Notes: a model not told the origin generated them from the sequence alone. A stretch of DNA of 64,000 nt from Psychromonas antarctica (GCF_022267535.1 NZ_JAHNZV010000012.1:1-64000); one strand, 5' to 3'. Counted from the first letter of the stretch, positions 9,766-18,176 are shown. Numbers and translations: made by a program.

Positions 9766-10305
9766 CTAATCAGTCAACCCAATCACAGCCTGCTCAAATA
9801 TTTGATTATCCCCAAGCGTTTTGCTGACCAGCATGGCCCCTTCCAGCAATGAAATAGTTTTGATTGCATTAGCTTTGGCGCTGTTTTTATTGTCAACGGC
9901 AACAACCTGATAGGCCATTTCCAACCAGGCTATATTACGTTCAAAAAAACGCTTCGTTTCATATTGAACTTTATCGGGTAAGCCGTCGGATTCAGCCCCA
10001 AGCAAACCACACAGACACATTTTTTTATCCATAATCAATGCATTCCTAAACTGGTTGACGTAAATATCAATAGGATTTTTACCGTCACTAACTAGCTCAA
10101 GGGGATCGCCTAAATTAGACAAAAAACGATCGGTATATTGGCGGGCCAGTTCAGCTCCCAAGTCGCTTTTTGTTGGGAAGTGATAATGCACACTAGCGCT
10201 CTTAATACCCACTTCAGTCGCTAACTCGCGAAAACTGAAATTACTATAACCTCCGGATCTCACTTTTGATTGTGCCGCTGCTAGTAATTCTTCTCTTTTC
10301 GACAT
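9766..10305 (-). CDS. TetR-family repressor divergent from an SDR gene
   Basis: A 179-residue TetR-type regulator. The N-terminal helix-turn-helix reads GGYSNFSFRELATEVGIKSASVHYHFPTK in two parts around residues 20-48, and the rest is a variable ligand domain with CLCGLLGAE, as in the YcdC/AcrR-like group with a TetR_C domain. The start at 10305 is chosen because GGGAG is 8 bases upstream; the longer frame from TTG 10389 would run through the operator at 10382-10393. It is divergent from the dehydrogenase at 10763 and both promoters carry CCTATC/GATAGG dyads, so it probably represses both. The ligand is unknown. Confidence 0.88.
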   Translation of the reverse strand: MSKREELLAAAQSKVRSGGYSNFSFRELATEVGIKSASVHYHFPTKSDLGAELARQYTDRFLSNLGDPLELVSDGKNPIDIYVNQFRNALIMDKKMCLCGLLGAESDGLPDKVQYETKRFFERNIAWLEMAYQVVAVDNKNSAKANAIKTISLLEGAMLVSKTLGDNQIFEQAVIGLTD

Positions 10306-10381
10306 CGATGTCACTCCCGGGCTCAAATAATCAGCCAGATTAGCACTGCTGAAGATAATATTGTCCATTTTAGACAAAGTG

Positions 10382-10393
10382 CCTATCAATAGG
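10382..10393. promoter_or_regulatory. TetR operator, TetR-proximal half
   Basis: CCTATCAATAGG, a dyad with CCTAT/ATAGG arms, 77 bp upstream of the TetR start. It shares the CCTAT core with the stronger dyad at 10709-10734. Confidence 0.5.
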
Positions 10394-10455
10394 TAGATAT
10401 TTTTTTATGTCGCAATAAGAAGTGTTTTTACAACCGCCCTAGCAAGCTCAATATT

Positions 10456-10652
10456 TAACCTCAGTTCTGGATAATGGAAGCGAAATCAGATTAAATATCA
10501 ACAAGCTAAAAAACATATTATACAGTGCTGTTAGTTTTGCGTAGTTCAAGGCGAATCATCGCAGCAATAACTGGTTATTGGCAGATGATTTAACGCAGAA
10601 ATACGCGTAAATAACGGTACTGTATCGTTTAGCTTATCCAGAATTGAGGTTA
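10456..10652. repeat. MITE-like long imperfect inverted repeat
   Basis: The ends TAACCTCAGTTCTGGATAA (10456-10474) and TTATCCAGAATTGAGGTTA (10634-10652) are inverted repeats with 18 of 19 matches. Inside, TACAGTGCTGTTAG... (from ~10521) pairs imperfectly with ...ATAACGGTACTGTA (to ~10624), and the centre is CAATAAC-TG-GTTATTG (10565-10580). The whole could fold as one long hairpin, with about 40 extra bases in the left arm. A diverged half copy lies at 30122-30196. There is no ORF, so it is a non-autonomous element or an intergenic repeat family. Confidence 0.7.
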
Positions 10653-10708
10653 TTTATATATGCATGGATATATAAATATTGACGAGGCTCCTAAGACAAG
10701 CGTAAGAT

Positions 10709-10734
10709 AATTACCTATCTACTGATAGGTAATT
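10709..10734. promoter_or_regulatory. TetR operator upstream of the SDR gene
   Basis: AATTACCTATC (10709-10719) and GATAGGTAATT (10724-10734) form a perfect 11-bp dyad around TACT, 28 bp before the SDR start. Its size and symmetry fit a TetR dimer site. Confidence 0.8.
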
Positions 10735-10762
10735 AAATTAAACTTCTTTTGGAGAAATACAT

Positions 10763-11530
10763 ATGTTAAATAATTCTATCGCGTTAATCGTTGGTGGTTC
10801 CAACGGAATAGGCAAAGAAACGGCGAGACGACTACTTGCTCAAGGAAAAACAGTGATCATTATGTCTAGTAATGAAACCAACTTGGCGGCAGCTAAAGCT
10901 GACTTAGAACACTCCACGGCTGGAGTAGTTGAAACAGTTAAAGTAGATTTATATGACGCCAACCAAGTAGATGAATTTATCAAACAGATTCAAGCTGAAT
11001 CTCGTCATATCGAGTACTTGGTTAACGCTGCCGGTTTTTTTAAACCCGTTGCTTTTGTTGACCATAGCAAACAGGATTACGATGCCCAAATGGACATCAA
11101 CAAAGCCTTTTTCTTTATTACCCAAGCAGTGGTTAAGAATATGCAATCCCATCAGGGAGGGTCTATTGTAAATATTGGCTCAATGTGGGCACACCAAGCA
11201 GTTAAAGCGCCCCCCTCTTCTGCTTATTCAATGCAAAAAGCAGCCTTACATGCGTTGACAAAAAATCTGGCAATGGAACTTGGAGATTCTTCTATCCGAG
11301 TTAATGCCGTTGCTCCTGCAGTGGTATTGTCAACTATCTACAAATCGTTTATCGAAGCAGATAAAATCGAAGAATCGTTACAAGGTTTTAACGATTTCCA
11401 TCCCATTGGCCGTATAGGGAGTGTTGAAGATGTGGCAGATTCAATCGAATTTTTGCTCTCTGAAAAGGCTCGCTGGATCACTGGCGCAGTGCTCGATGTA
11501 GATGGAGGCGTAATGGCAGGCCGTAATTAG
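10763..11530 (+). CDS. Short-chain dehydrogenase/reductase (SDR), NAD(P)-dependent
   Basis: A 255-residue classical SDR. The cofactor motif is GGSNGIG near residue 12, NAAG lies near residue 89, a catalytic serine sits in NIGSMWAHQA, and YSMQK carries the catalytic Tyr and Lys. The C-terminal substrate-loop pattern IGRIGSVEDVADSIEFLLS and VDGGV is typical of FabG-like enzymes. GGAG at 10751-10754 sets the ATG. The gene is divergent from a TetR gene and carries its palindrome in the promoter, so it is probably induced by a small molecule, perhaps the enzyme's own substrate or a toxic carbonyl. The substrate cannot be read from the sequence. Confidence 0.92.
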   Translation: MLNNSIALIVGGSNGIGKETARRLLAQGKTVIIMSSNETNLAAAKADLEHSTAGVVETVKVDLYDANQVDEFIKQIQAESRHIEYLVNAAGFFKPVAFVDHSKQDYDAQMDINKAFFFITQAVVKNMQSHQGGSIVNIGSMWAHQAVKAPPSSAYSMQKAALHALTKNLAMELGDSSIRVNAVAPAVVLSTIYKSFIEADKIEESLQGFNDFHPIGRIGSVEDVADSIEFLLSEKARWITGAVLDVDGGVMAGRN

Positions 11531-11620
11531 CATTGCCAACATTTTTGACTCTCGAATAGACAATTTCTGTGCAGGCATTATTATTTGCTAGGTAGGCATA
11601 TCCTATTTACCGAAGCTTTT

Positions 11621-11655
11621 TAGCGCTTTTTGTGGGCTCATTTTAAAGCGCTAAT
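11621..11655. promoter_or_regulatory. Inverted repeat with LacI-like cores, or terminator stem
   Basis: TTAGCGCTTT (11621-11630) and AAAGCGCTAA (11646-11655) are perfect inverted repeats 15 bp apart, between the SDR and cupin genes. Each half holds AGCGCT, close to the LacI operator core at 9137. There is no T run after it, so an operator pair is at least as likely as a terminator. Confidence 0.4.
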
Positions 11656-11702
11656 TTACCTTATTTATTCTGAGCAGCAACCCAACAAATCGGCGGTGTA
11701 CG

Positions 11703-12437
11703 ATGAAAGAGATGAACAGTTTTTGGCAACAACTCTATGCACAAAGCCAGCAGGTTGACCTCGACAATATGCCGGTAGAGCATATGCAGCTAAACCATGA
11801 CTTGGCTGTAGATGCCGCAATTAGCTTACGCCAATCGCCATGGTTACCCTCGCCCGCAAAAGGCATCAAACGTCTTCTTTTAGAAAGAGAAGGTGGAGAA
11901 AAAACCCTGCGTGCAACGAGTATTGTTGCGTATCAACCTAATAGTCAATTTGCATCTCATACACACCCCATGGGTGAGGAGTTTTTCGTATTAGCGGGGA
12001 CGTTCTCTGATCAATATGGCGATTATCCCACAGGCAGTTATGTGAGGAATCCGCCCGGCTCTTCTCATAAACCGTTCAGTCGTGACGGTTGTTTGATTTG
12101 GGTTAAATTACAACAGTTTGCTCCTAATGATAGTCAGCATGTGGTGCTTAGTAGTGGGCAACAAGCCGCGAATATCGATGATCGCCTCTGTAATAGAAGG
12201 ATATTGTTTAATGACTATGAAAAAGTCGAGTTGCTGAAAGCAAATCAAGACTTTGTTATTGATCCTGCATGGAGCAAACAAGGTATTGAAATACTAGTCT
12301 TGCAAGGACAGATAAGCAGCCATAAGTCGCAATTTAACGATGGCCACTGGCTGCGTTTAGCAGCCTCAAATAGTCGAGTCTTAACTGTTAAAAAAAGCAG
12401 TCAGTTACTGATTAAATACCAACATTTGGAGTTGTAA
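11703..12437 (+). CDS. ChrR-like cupin protein (two cupin domains)
   Basis: A 244-residue cytoplasmic protein with an anti-sigma ChrR-type cupin. The first cupin core is SHTHPMGEEFFVLAGTFSDQ with metal-binding His-x-His and Glu, then PTGSYVRNPPGSSHKPFS with the second histidine. A second, weaker cupin-like half follows (about residues 165-244, GIEILVLQGQISSH). It lacks the N-terminal zinc anti-sigma domain of true ChrR and no ECF sigma gene is adjacent, so it is not called an anti-sigma factor. It lies 49 bp before an amine oxidase gene, a pairing that recalls oxidative-stress clusters. The ribosome site is weak (GGTG). Confidence 0.8.
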   Translation: MKEMNSFWQQLYAQSQQVDLDNMPVEHMQLNHDLAVDAAISLRQSPWLPSPAKGIKRLLLEREGGEKTLRATSIVAYQPNSQFASHTHPMGEEFFVLAGTFSDQYGDYPTGSYVRNPPGSSHKPFSRDGCLIWVKLQQFAPNDSQHVVLSSGQQAANIDDRLCNRRILFNDYEKVELLKANQDFVIDPAWSKQGIEILVLQGQISSHKSQFNDGHWLRLAASNSRVLTVKKSSQLLIKYQHLEL

Positions 12438-12439
12438 AA

Positions 12440-12490
12440 ATGAAGCACAAAAAATCTCTCTGGCAAGCATCAGTGAGAAACGCTCAATGA
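12440..12490 (+). CDS. Possible 16-codon coupling ORF between the cupin and amine oxidase genes
   Basis: ATG at 12440 follows GGAG (12428-12431) by 8 bases and opens a 16-codon frame (MKHKKSLWQASVRNAQ). Its TGA at 12488-12490 overlaps the ATG of the amine oxidase (ATGA). The amine oxidase has no good ribosome site of its own, so this mini-ORF could deliver ribosomes to it. It has no recognised domain and could be chance. Confidence 0.35.
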   Translation: MKHKKSLWQASVRNAQ

Positions 12491-13581
12491 GCACTGTTAA
12501 TACGATTATTGTTGGAGGCGGCATAGCAGGCTTGTACTGCGCATGGCGTCTTAGGCAACTTAATATTGCATTTATCTTACTCGAGGCAAAACCGACCTTA
12601 GGAGGCCGAATTCAGAGTAAAGTTGTGGCCAATAATGCAACGCTATCCGTTGACCTAGGTCCAACATGGTTTTGGCCGCATCAGAAGAAAATGCAAAAAC
12701 TGCTAAAAGAATTAGATGTTGACTGGTTTGAGCAATACACCCGTGGCGACGTGTTATATCAGCTAAGGGAGAATCAAGCCGTGACCCGGACGTCTGGCTC
12801 AGACGTCATGCTATCTTACCGAATCACGGGTGGCACGCAAAAATTAATCACCGCCTTGAGCAAAAAAGCTGGATCAGAAAATATAAAAACGACTCACCCA
12901 GTTACTGACATCGAACATGATCAAGGCCAATGGACGTTATCAATTGATAGCAGTGGATCGTCACCAGTTTTTAAGTCTCAACGTTTGATCATGGCCGTGC
13001 CGCCAAGAATCGCTTCTCATTTGTTAACAAGTAAAAACATTGTTTGCACACAACTCACTACCCTTCTGGATAAGCAGCAAACTTGGATGTCTGGCCAAGC
13101 TAAATTTGTGGCTGTGTACGAACAACCCTTTTGGCGACAGCAAGGACTGGCTGGACAAGCTTTCAGTCAGATAGGCCCGATGGTAGAGATACATGATGCG
13201 TCTGCTACAAGGGATCAAGGGTTTGCATTATTTGGCTTTATTGGATTGCCCTACTCAGTGCGCCTGCAACTAACAAAGCAACAACTTGAATTGGCATGTG
13301 TTGAGCAACTAGCGGCACTATTTGGAGAGCAAGCCGCAAAACCGACACGTGTTTACCTTACTGATTGGGCCAAGGATAAATGGGTGGCAACAGCGCAGGA
13401 TATTGCCGAGCCGCCAAAACATGCAGAGCTGAATCTGAGTCGTTATCAACAACAACTAAAACAACTCAAACTGTATTTTGTCGCGTCAGAATATGCGCAA
13501 GTTGAAGCTGGTTATCTTGAAGGCGCTTTAACAGCTGTTGAGGCTGCGCTTAATGACATCAGTAGGGATACGATGCCTTGA
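12487..13581 (+). CDS. FAD-dependent amine oxidase family protein
   Basis: A flavoprotein of the monoamine oxidase/polyamine oxidase superfamily, 364 residues and thus shorter than the usual ~450. The N-terminal dinucleotide motif is IIVGGGIAGLYCAWRL, followed by ELLEAK-type LLEAKPTLGGRIQS, the GG-doublet signature. A central substrate domain and a C-terminal EYAQVEAGYLEGALTAVEAA (FAD-binding end, seen as GYLEGAL) complete the fold. It is probably cytoplasmic, with no signal peptide. It follows the cupin gene. The substrate is not predictable; similar genes in stress clusters are thought to act on other reduced compounds. Confidence 0.85.
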   Translation: MSTVNTIIVGGGIAGLYCAWRLRQLNIAFILLEAKPTLGGRIQSKVVANNATLSVDLGPTWFWPHQKKMQKLLKELDVDWFEQYTRGDVLYQLRENQAVTRTSGSDVMLSYRITGGTQKLITALSKKAGSENIKTTHPVTDIEHDQGQWTLSIDSSGSSPVFKSQRLIMAVPPRIASHLLTSKNIVCTQLTTLLDKQQTWMSGQAKFVAVYEQPFWRQQGLAGQAFSQIGPMVEIHDASATRDQGFALFGFIGLPYSVRLQLTKQQLELACVEQLAALFGEQAAKPTRVYLTDWAKDKWVATAQDIAEPPKHAELNLSRYQQQLKQLKLYFVASEYAQVEAGYLEGALTAVEAALNDISRDTMP

Positions 13582-13630
13582 AAGTAAAATATGGGATTGA
13601 TTTTTGAACCCACTCTATTTAATGTTGGGC

Positions 13631-13978
13631 TTATCTTTTCAACAGAGATTGTAGGATCGCAATTATTTTCAGCTCCACCGGGCCAAACCCCGCCATGCGT
13701 GAAAACACGCCCGAAGTGGTGTGTGGACCAATCCGTGCAATAATACGATGAGCGATTTGAAACTCGAAAATCAAATCCGCGTGATTCAAACCGCGATGGA
13801 AGTTGGCAATTATCCAAGCTCGCTGCTGGCAATTACTGAGTTGCTTTAACAGCGTTCGCGCAACCTTCAGACTAGGTAACATGACTGATATAATTTCGTT
13901 GTCCGCATTCACCAATATCTGATTACCACTTTCGTCGGTTAACGATAACCGAGTGAACACATCCAGTGCAGCGTTCAT
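13631..13978 (-). CDS. Hypothetical protein, second gene of a two-gene unit
   Basis: 115 residues, soluble, no signal peptide and no domain I recognise. It begins MNAALDVFTRLSLTDESG and ends PVELKIIAILQSLLKR, with predicted beta-rich N-terminal and helical C-terminal parts. GGCGAG about 8 bases before the ATG is embedded in the end of the upstream gene (stop at 13984-13986), so the two genes are coupled with 5 bp between them. It converges on the amine oxidase gene, with 49 bp between their stops and no strong terminator. No function is proposed. Confidence 0.6.
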   Translation of the reverse strand: MNAALDVFTRLSLTDESGNQILVNADNEIISVMLPSLKVARTLLKQLSNCQQRAWIIANFHRGLNHADLIFEFQIAHRIIARIGPHTTSGVFSRMAGFGPVELKIIAILQSLLKR

Positions 13979-13983
13979 TGCAG

Positions 13984-14184
13984 CTAACTCGCCTTTGAAG
14001 TATCTCGGCTACTAATTTTCAACGTGCCGTTGACTTTCCATTTTGCATGAGTGGCGTCATCACCAGTGCCACTGGGGATCCATATCTCCATGTTTTCTAA
14101 GGTGTAGGAGATTTCGGCGCCACGCCCAGTCAACTTATCGTATATATCAATCGCCATATCAGGCCATGATTTTGTATCTGCCAT
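13984..14184 (-). CDS. Hypothetical small protein, first gene of a two-gene unit
   Basis: 66 residues from the ATG at 14184, chosen because AAGGGGA lies about 7 bases upstream; an earlier in-frame start at 14214 would overlap that site. The sequence (MADTKSWPDMAIDIYDKLTG, then SYTLENMEIWIPSG, then KWKVNGTLKISSRD) suggests a small beta-rich domain after a short helix. No signal peptide or cysteines. I do not recognise the family. It is followed closely by the 115-residue gene. Confidence 0.6.
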   Translation of the reverse strand: MADTKSWPDMAIDIYDKLTGRGAEISYTLENMEIWIPSGTGDDATHAKWKVNGTLKISSRDTSKAS

Positions 14185-14499
14185 GAGAGTCCCCTTAAAG
14201 GTTTTGAATTGCAATGGTTGCGTAATCGACCCAATCCATTTACTGAATTAAAATATAGTCAAATTAACTATAGACCGAATACAGCAAGTGTCAATCGTCA
14301 TTTTTTTAAAGTACTCATTATATTACAATAGGTTATGTCGTTTTTTTTGTACATTAGGAGTTAACCGACTAATAATATCAAGTGATGGGGATCAGTTTTT
14401 CATCTATTCGTTAGACGTTTTTATATTGCTAAGTCAGCAGTGCAATATATGCTTAATAAGCAGCCTTATGACAAGCTGTATAAAAAAAGGTGATAATTG
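14185..14499. other. Intergenic promoter region between divergent genes
   Basis: About 315 AT-rich bases between the two-gene unknown unit and the YbjT-like gene. I see no supported ORF or clear operator. Confidence 0.4.
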
Positions 14500-15936
14500 A
14501 TGGTAAAAAACATTTTGGTCGTCGGGGCATCCGGTTATGTGGGCAGTCAATTAGTGCCTGTACTTGCACAAAAAGGTTATTACGTAACAGCGACAGGACG
14601 GGATCTAAACTCACTTCAGAAACGTCACTGGAGCAGCCTAGAAAATGTCAATATTGTCCAGTTAGACTTAGCCATAAGCAGTGATTTATCGCTTCTTTTA
14701 AAAAACATTGATATCGTATTTTTTCTTGTACATGGCATGAGTCATGGTGATGATTTTGTTGATGTTGAACTCTTCAGTGCCAAAAATTTTAGTGAGCAAT
14801 TAAAAGCCAGCCAAGTTAAACAGGTTATTTATTTAGGCTCTCTACAACCTATTTCGGCTCTTTCAAAACATTTCATTGCACGTAAAAAAACCGGTGAAAT
14901 TTTAAGAGAAAGCAGTGTTGTAGTCACTGAGTTAAGGGCGGGCATAATTGTCGGTCCGGGTTCGGCGGCTTTTGAGGTGATGCGTGATTTCGTTTATCAT
15001 CTCCCCATTATCATCACGCCTAAATGGATGGCTTCTCACAATTCGCCCATTGCCTTAGAAAATCTACTTTATTATCTTGTTGAATTACTCAAATTCACTC
15101 CCACTACACATAAAATTTTTGATATTGCCGGTCCCGAATTACTGACATATAAAAAACAGATGCAGATAATAGGTAAATTAGCAGGTGAAAAGGTGCATAT
15201 TATCCCCTTAGCATTTCTTACCCCGAAGATGGCCGCTTACTGGCTGAAGATCATGACCTCTGTGCCGACTAACATTGCCAAGGCATTAGTCGGCGGTTTG
15301 CGTTATGACTTAACTGCCAACGGTGAAGAGATCCAAGCACTCATTCCACAACCATTACTTTCATTTGAACAGGCCGTTGCGAGTACCTTTGCCCATGAAA
15401 GAGATATTATAGACAGTGTGATTTGGGGATTTGATGCAGATGCGCTGTCTCGTTGGCAACCCGGTTATAGTTATTATCCGAAGCAAGCAGGCTACCGATT
15501 AAAGACCACTGTAAGTGCCGAATCTCTATGGCAACAGATTCAATTAATTGGTACCCAAGAAGGATACTTTTTCGCCAACATTTTATGGCGAACCAGAGAA
15601 TGGATGGATTACCTTGCTGGCGGTAATTCATTAAAACGTTATCGCCGAGATCCGAGGAAATTAGCATTAGGTGATAGAATTGATTCATGGAAAGTGATAT
15701 CTATTAAAAAAAATGCCTTTTTGTCTTTATTATTTGGCATGAAAGCCCCGGGACTGGGCCGATTAGAATTTAACATTGTCGATAAAGGCACTTATAGAGA
15801 ATTAGATATACGTGCTTGGTGGCATCCAGCCGGATTTTGGGGACTGTTATATTGGTTTGTAATGATGCCCGCACATCTTTTTATTTTTAAGGGCATGACA
15901 AAAGCAATAGTCAAAAAATGCAAATCTATAAGTTAA
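14500..15936 (+). CDS. YbjT-like NAD(P)-binding epimerase/SDR with C-terminal DUF2867 domain
   Basis: A 478-residue protein with an atypical SDR domain and a C-terminal DUF2867 domain, the same size and plan as E. coli YbjT (476). The N-terminal NAD(P) motif is ILVVGASGYVGSQL, and RAGIIVGPGSAAFE is typical of extended SDRs. The DUF2867 part (about 310-478) includes WQPGYSYYPKQAGYRL, GKRIDSW-like LGDRIDSWKV and LDIRAWWHPAGFWGLLYW, and ends in a hydrophobic stretch that may touch the membrane. The start at ATG 14500 follows GGTGA by 6 bases; the TTG at 14497 is less likely. The biochemical function of this family is not established. Confidence 0.8.
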   Translation: MVKNILVVGASGYVGSQLVPVLAQKGYYVTATGRDLNSLQKRHWSSLENVNIVQLDLAISSDLSLLLKNIDIVFFLVHGMSHGDDFVDVELFSAKNFSEQLKASQVKQVIYLGSLQPISALSKHFIARKKTGEILRESSVVVTELRAGIIVGPGSAAFEVMRDFVYHLPIIITPKWMASHNSPIALENLLYYLVELLKFTPTTHKIFDIAGPELLTYKKQMQIIGKLAGEKVHIIPLAFLTPKMAAYWLKIMTSVPTNIAKALVGGLRYDLTANGEEIQALIPQPLLSFEQAVASTFAHERDIIDSVIWGFDADALSRWQPGYSYYPKQAGYRLKTTVSAESLWQQIQLIGTQEGYFFANILWRTREWMDYLAGGNSLKRYRRDPRKLALGDRIDSWKVISIKKNAFLSLLFGMKAPGLGRLEFNIVDKGTYRELDIRAWWHPAGFWGLLYWFVMMPAHLFIFKGMTKAIVKKCKSIS

Positions 15937-16863
15937 ACTTATTGGGTATCTACTGAGCAGCAGTTGAAACGGGTGCTTTATTATAAAAACAGCCAATTTG
16001 TGCTACGAGATAAGCTATTTTTGCTTAGTTCAATGCTTTAAATGCGCCTTTTTCAACGATTAAAAGTAGTTACAAAAACAACAGCTCAAATTGCAGATTT
16101 TATGCAGCCCATAATTTGGTAGGCAACTATCCATTACCCCCCCCAAAAAAATCTTCGCTTCATTTATGCTTGTTAAAATGAAGGCTAAGTAAATACAAAT
16201 AACATTTCCCTCTTTCCTTAATTTTATGATTAAGACAGATAGTTACTATCATCGATAGCATGCAGTTATTGTTGCACTGAGTTACCTTTACACCAGTCTA
16301 CAATAATGACTTTGTGCGATTGCCGTCGAATATATTGATTACATTTAAAGTAATATAGCCGTTGTCATTGAAGATGCAAAAACTAACAACTCCTGTAGTG
16401 AAAGGTCTCTAGCGTGAAGGTAAAGATCTAACAGGTTAAATCAAGACAGCACCACCCAAAAAAAAATTTCAGCATCGGTCGCTCGCTTAAAAACCAATCG
16501 GATCTTGTAACATTCGCTAGGGGCTCGTCTTAAAAGGATTAAAATCTTTATTTGAATGCTTTTAAGACGAGGAATTGCGAAGTTAATCTCTCCAAAGGTC
16601 CTCATATTGCGCCTTGTTTTGCTGCCCGAGCTAAAGACTGATAAATGCATTTTGATTCAGATATATTGCCTGATTGATTTAAATGCGATAGATTCGGCTG
16701 CTTTCGGACACACTAAAACTTAGCATTGCTATGTAAAAAGCAACGCAGTGTATTTTTTAAAGCCTTGTTGAGGTTTTTCTATGTAATGAGTGATTCGACA
16801 AGACTTCCATTTACGGCGTATTTTTTAGATTAAATATATAAAATTCAAATAATAAGGACGATA
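15937..16863. other. 0.9-kb gap with inverted repeats but no convincing gene
   Basis: No supported ORF; the leftward 69-codon frame at 16441-16650 has no good ribosome site and lies over an inverted repeat. Two structures stand out: CTTCATTT/AAATGAAG (16158-16183), and CTCGTCTTAAAAG (16524-16536) with CTTTTAAGACGAG (16559-16571), a perfect 13-bp inverted repeat with a 22-base loop. The region could hold an unannotated sRNA or remnants of a lost gene. The promoter of the next gene must lie at its right end. Confidence 0.4.
16524..16571. repeat. Perfect 13-bp inverted repeat in the 0.9-kb gap
   Basis: CTCGTCTTAAAAG and CTTTTAAGACGAG are separated by 22 bp. No T run follows on either strand. 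It could be a regulatory stem, a protein site or the end of a decayed element. Confidence 0.55.
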
Positions 16864-17976
16864 ATGAGGCATTTTTTTGTAAAGCTATGCTTACTCTTAA
16901 ATTTATTTATTTCCATCGCAGTTAGCGCACAACCGTTACACTTCGCACTCTTTTCACCTCGATACTCTGAAGACGCTTTCTGGGAACCTGTTGAAGGCTT
17001 TGCTAAGCAGGCTGCCCAGCAGCTAAATATAAAGCTTTCAATTTGGCACACAAACAACTCTAAAAGAGAGATGTTTAAGATGCTAAAAAAAGCGAAACAG
17101 CTAAATGTTGATGCGGTTATCTTTCCCAACGTTGGCTTGGTCGCACTACAAATGATGAAAGAAGCCGAGCAATTGCGACTTCCATTCTTATTATTCAATT
17201 CCGACTTAATAGGCGACGACATACAACTAGCTGGTAAACCGCAACAAAAATATAAATATTGGCTCGCGACCCTGATGCCTGACGATATTCAAGCCGGATA
17301 CCTGTTAGGAAAACACTTAATAGGGCAAGCTCGGCAGAAAAATTTAACCGACAAAAATGGCGTTGTACAGATTATTGCGATTAACGGTTCAATTGCAGAT
17401 ACCCCAGCACAACAACGTTTAGCAGGCTTGCAGAGGGCAATCGAAGAAGATGGTAATAGCAATTTGTTACGCAACGTTTATGCTTACTGGTTACAACAAA
17501 AGGCATACTATAAAGCGCTTCATTTATCACTACGCTATCCCGATACAAATGTTTACTGGGCAGCGAGCGATCTAATGGCCATAGGTGTAGAGCAAGCCTT
17601 AACTGAGCATGCTTTAATACAGGGGAAGGACTATCTGACCGGCGGTGTTGATTGGTCTAAAGAGGGGCTCGAAGCCGTTAAAAAAGGCCAGATTAGCGCC
17701 TCTGTCGGTGGCCATTTTATGGATGCGGCATGGGCGGTGATCATGTTATATGATCACTTTAACGGATTTCCTCTCAACGCAGAAACTTTTTATCAATTTA
17801 GGTCCTCAATGTCATTAATTTCTGCTGCCGACATTGATCTCTTGCTTCCCCATCTAAAATTAAATGACTGGAAAAGCACCAATTTCCGCTTGCGCTCAAA
17901 GGTCTATCATAGAGATTTAAAAAAGTATGATTTTTTCCCAGCGTCGGTGCTAAAAGAGCTTCGAAAAACACAATAA
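16864..17976 (+). CDS. Periplasmic sugar-binding (ribose-type) protein, orphan
   Basis: A 370-residue secreted protein of the type I periplasmic binding family (Peripla_BP_4, relatives RbsB and LuxP). The signal peptide is MRHFFVKLCLLLNLFISIAVSA, cut before QP. The two-lobe pattern is visible: WEPVEGFAKQAAQQL, VDAVIFPNVG, NSDLIG, GVVQIIAING, QQRLAGLQRAI, VYWAASDLMAIGVEQAL and GGVDWSKEGLEAVKKGQISASVGGHFMDAAW. No permease or ATPase gene is adjacent, so it may feed a sensor or a transporter elsewhere. AAGGA at 16853-16857 supports the start. Confidence 0.82.
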   Translation: MRHFFVKLCLLLNLFISIAVSAQPLHFALFSPRYSEDAFWEPVEGFAKQAAQQLNIKLSIWHTNNSKREMFKMLKKAKQLNVDAVIFPNVGLVALQMMKEAEQLRLPFLLFNSDLIGDDIQLAGKPQQKYKYWLATLMPDDIQAGYLLGKHLIGQARQKNLTDKNGVVQIIAINGSIADTPAQQRLAGLQRAIEEDGNSNLLRNVYAYWLQQKAYYKALHLSLRYPDTNVYWAASDLMAIGVEQALTEHALIQGKDYLTGGVDWSKEGLEAVKKGQISASVGGHFMDAAWAVIMLYDHFNGFPLNAETFYQFRSSMSLISAADIDLLLPHLKLNDWKSTNFRLRSKVYHRDLKKYDFFPASVLKELRKTQ

Positions 17977-18176
17977 CCACAACGCTAGCTTAGCAAAAAG
18001 CAGATGAGCTCTAGTTGTCACCAATCCAATAAGGCTCTGCATTTTCAGCTTGATTATTTGACCTATCTGGGCGATCCATATTAGCCGCATTTTTTTCCTT
18101 ACGGCCTATTTACTGATGGTTTGGGTACAGATCTAAAAAGAGAGCCACTTAGCTCTCTTGGAACCACATCGAATTA

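Noticed and set aside
16441-16650. Leftward 69-codon ORF in the 0.9-kb gap
   Set aside because: No ribosome site, no recognisable sequence, and it runs over a perfect inverted repeat.
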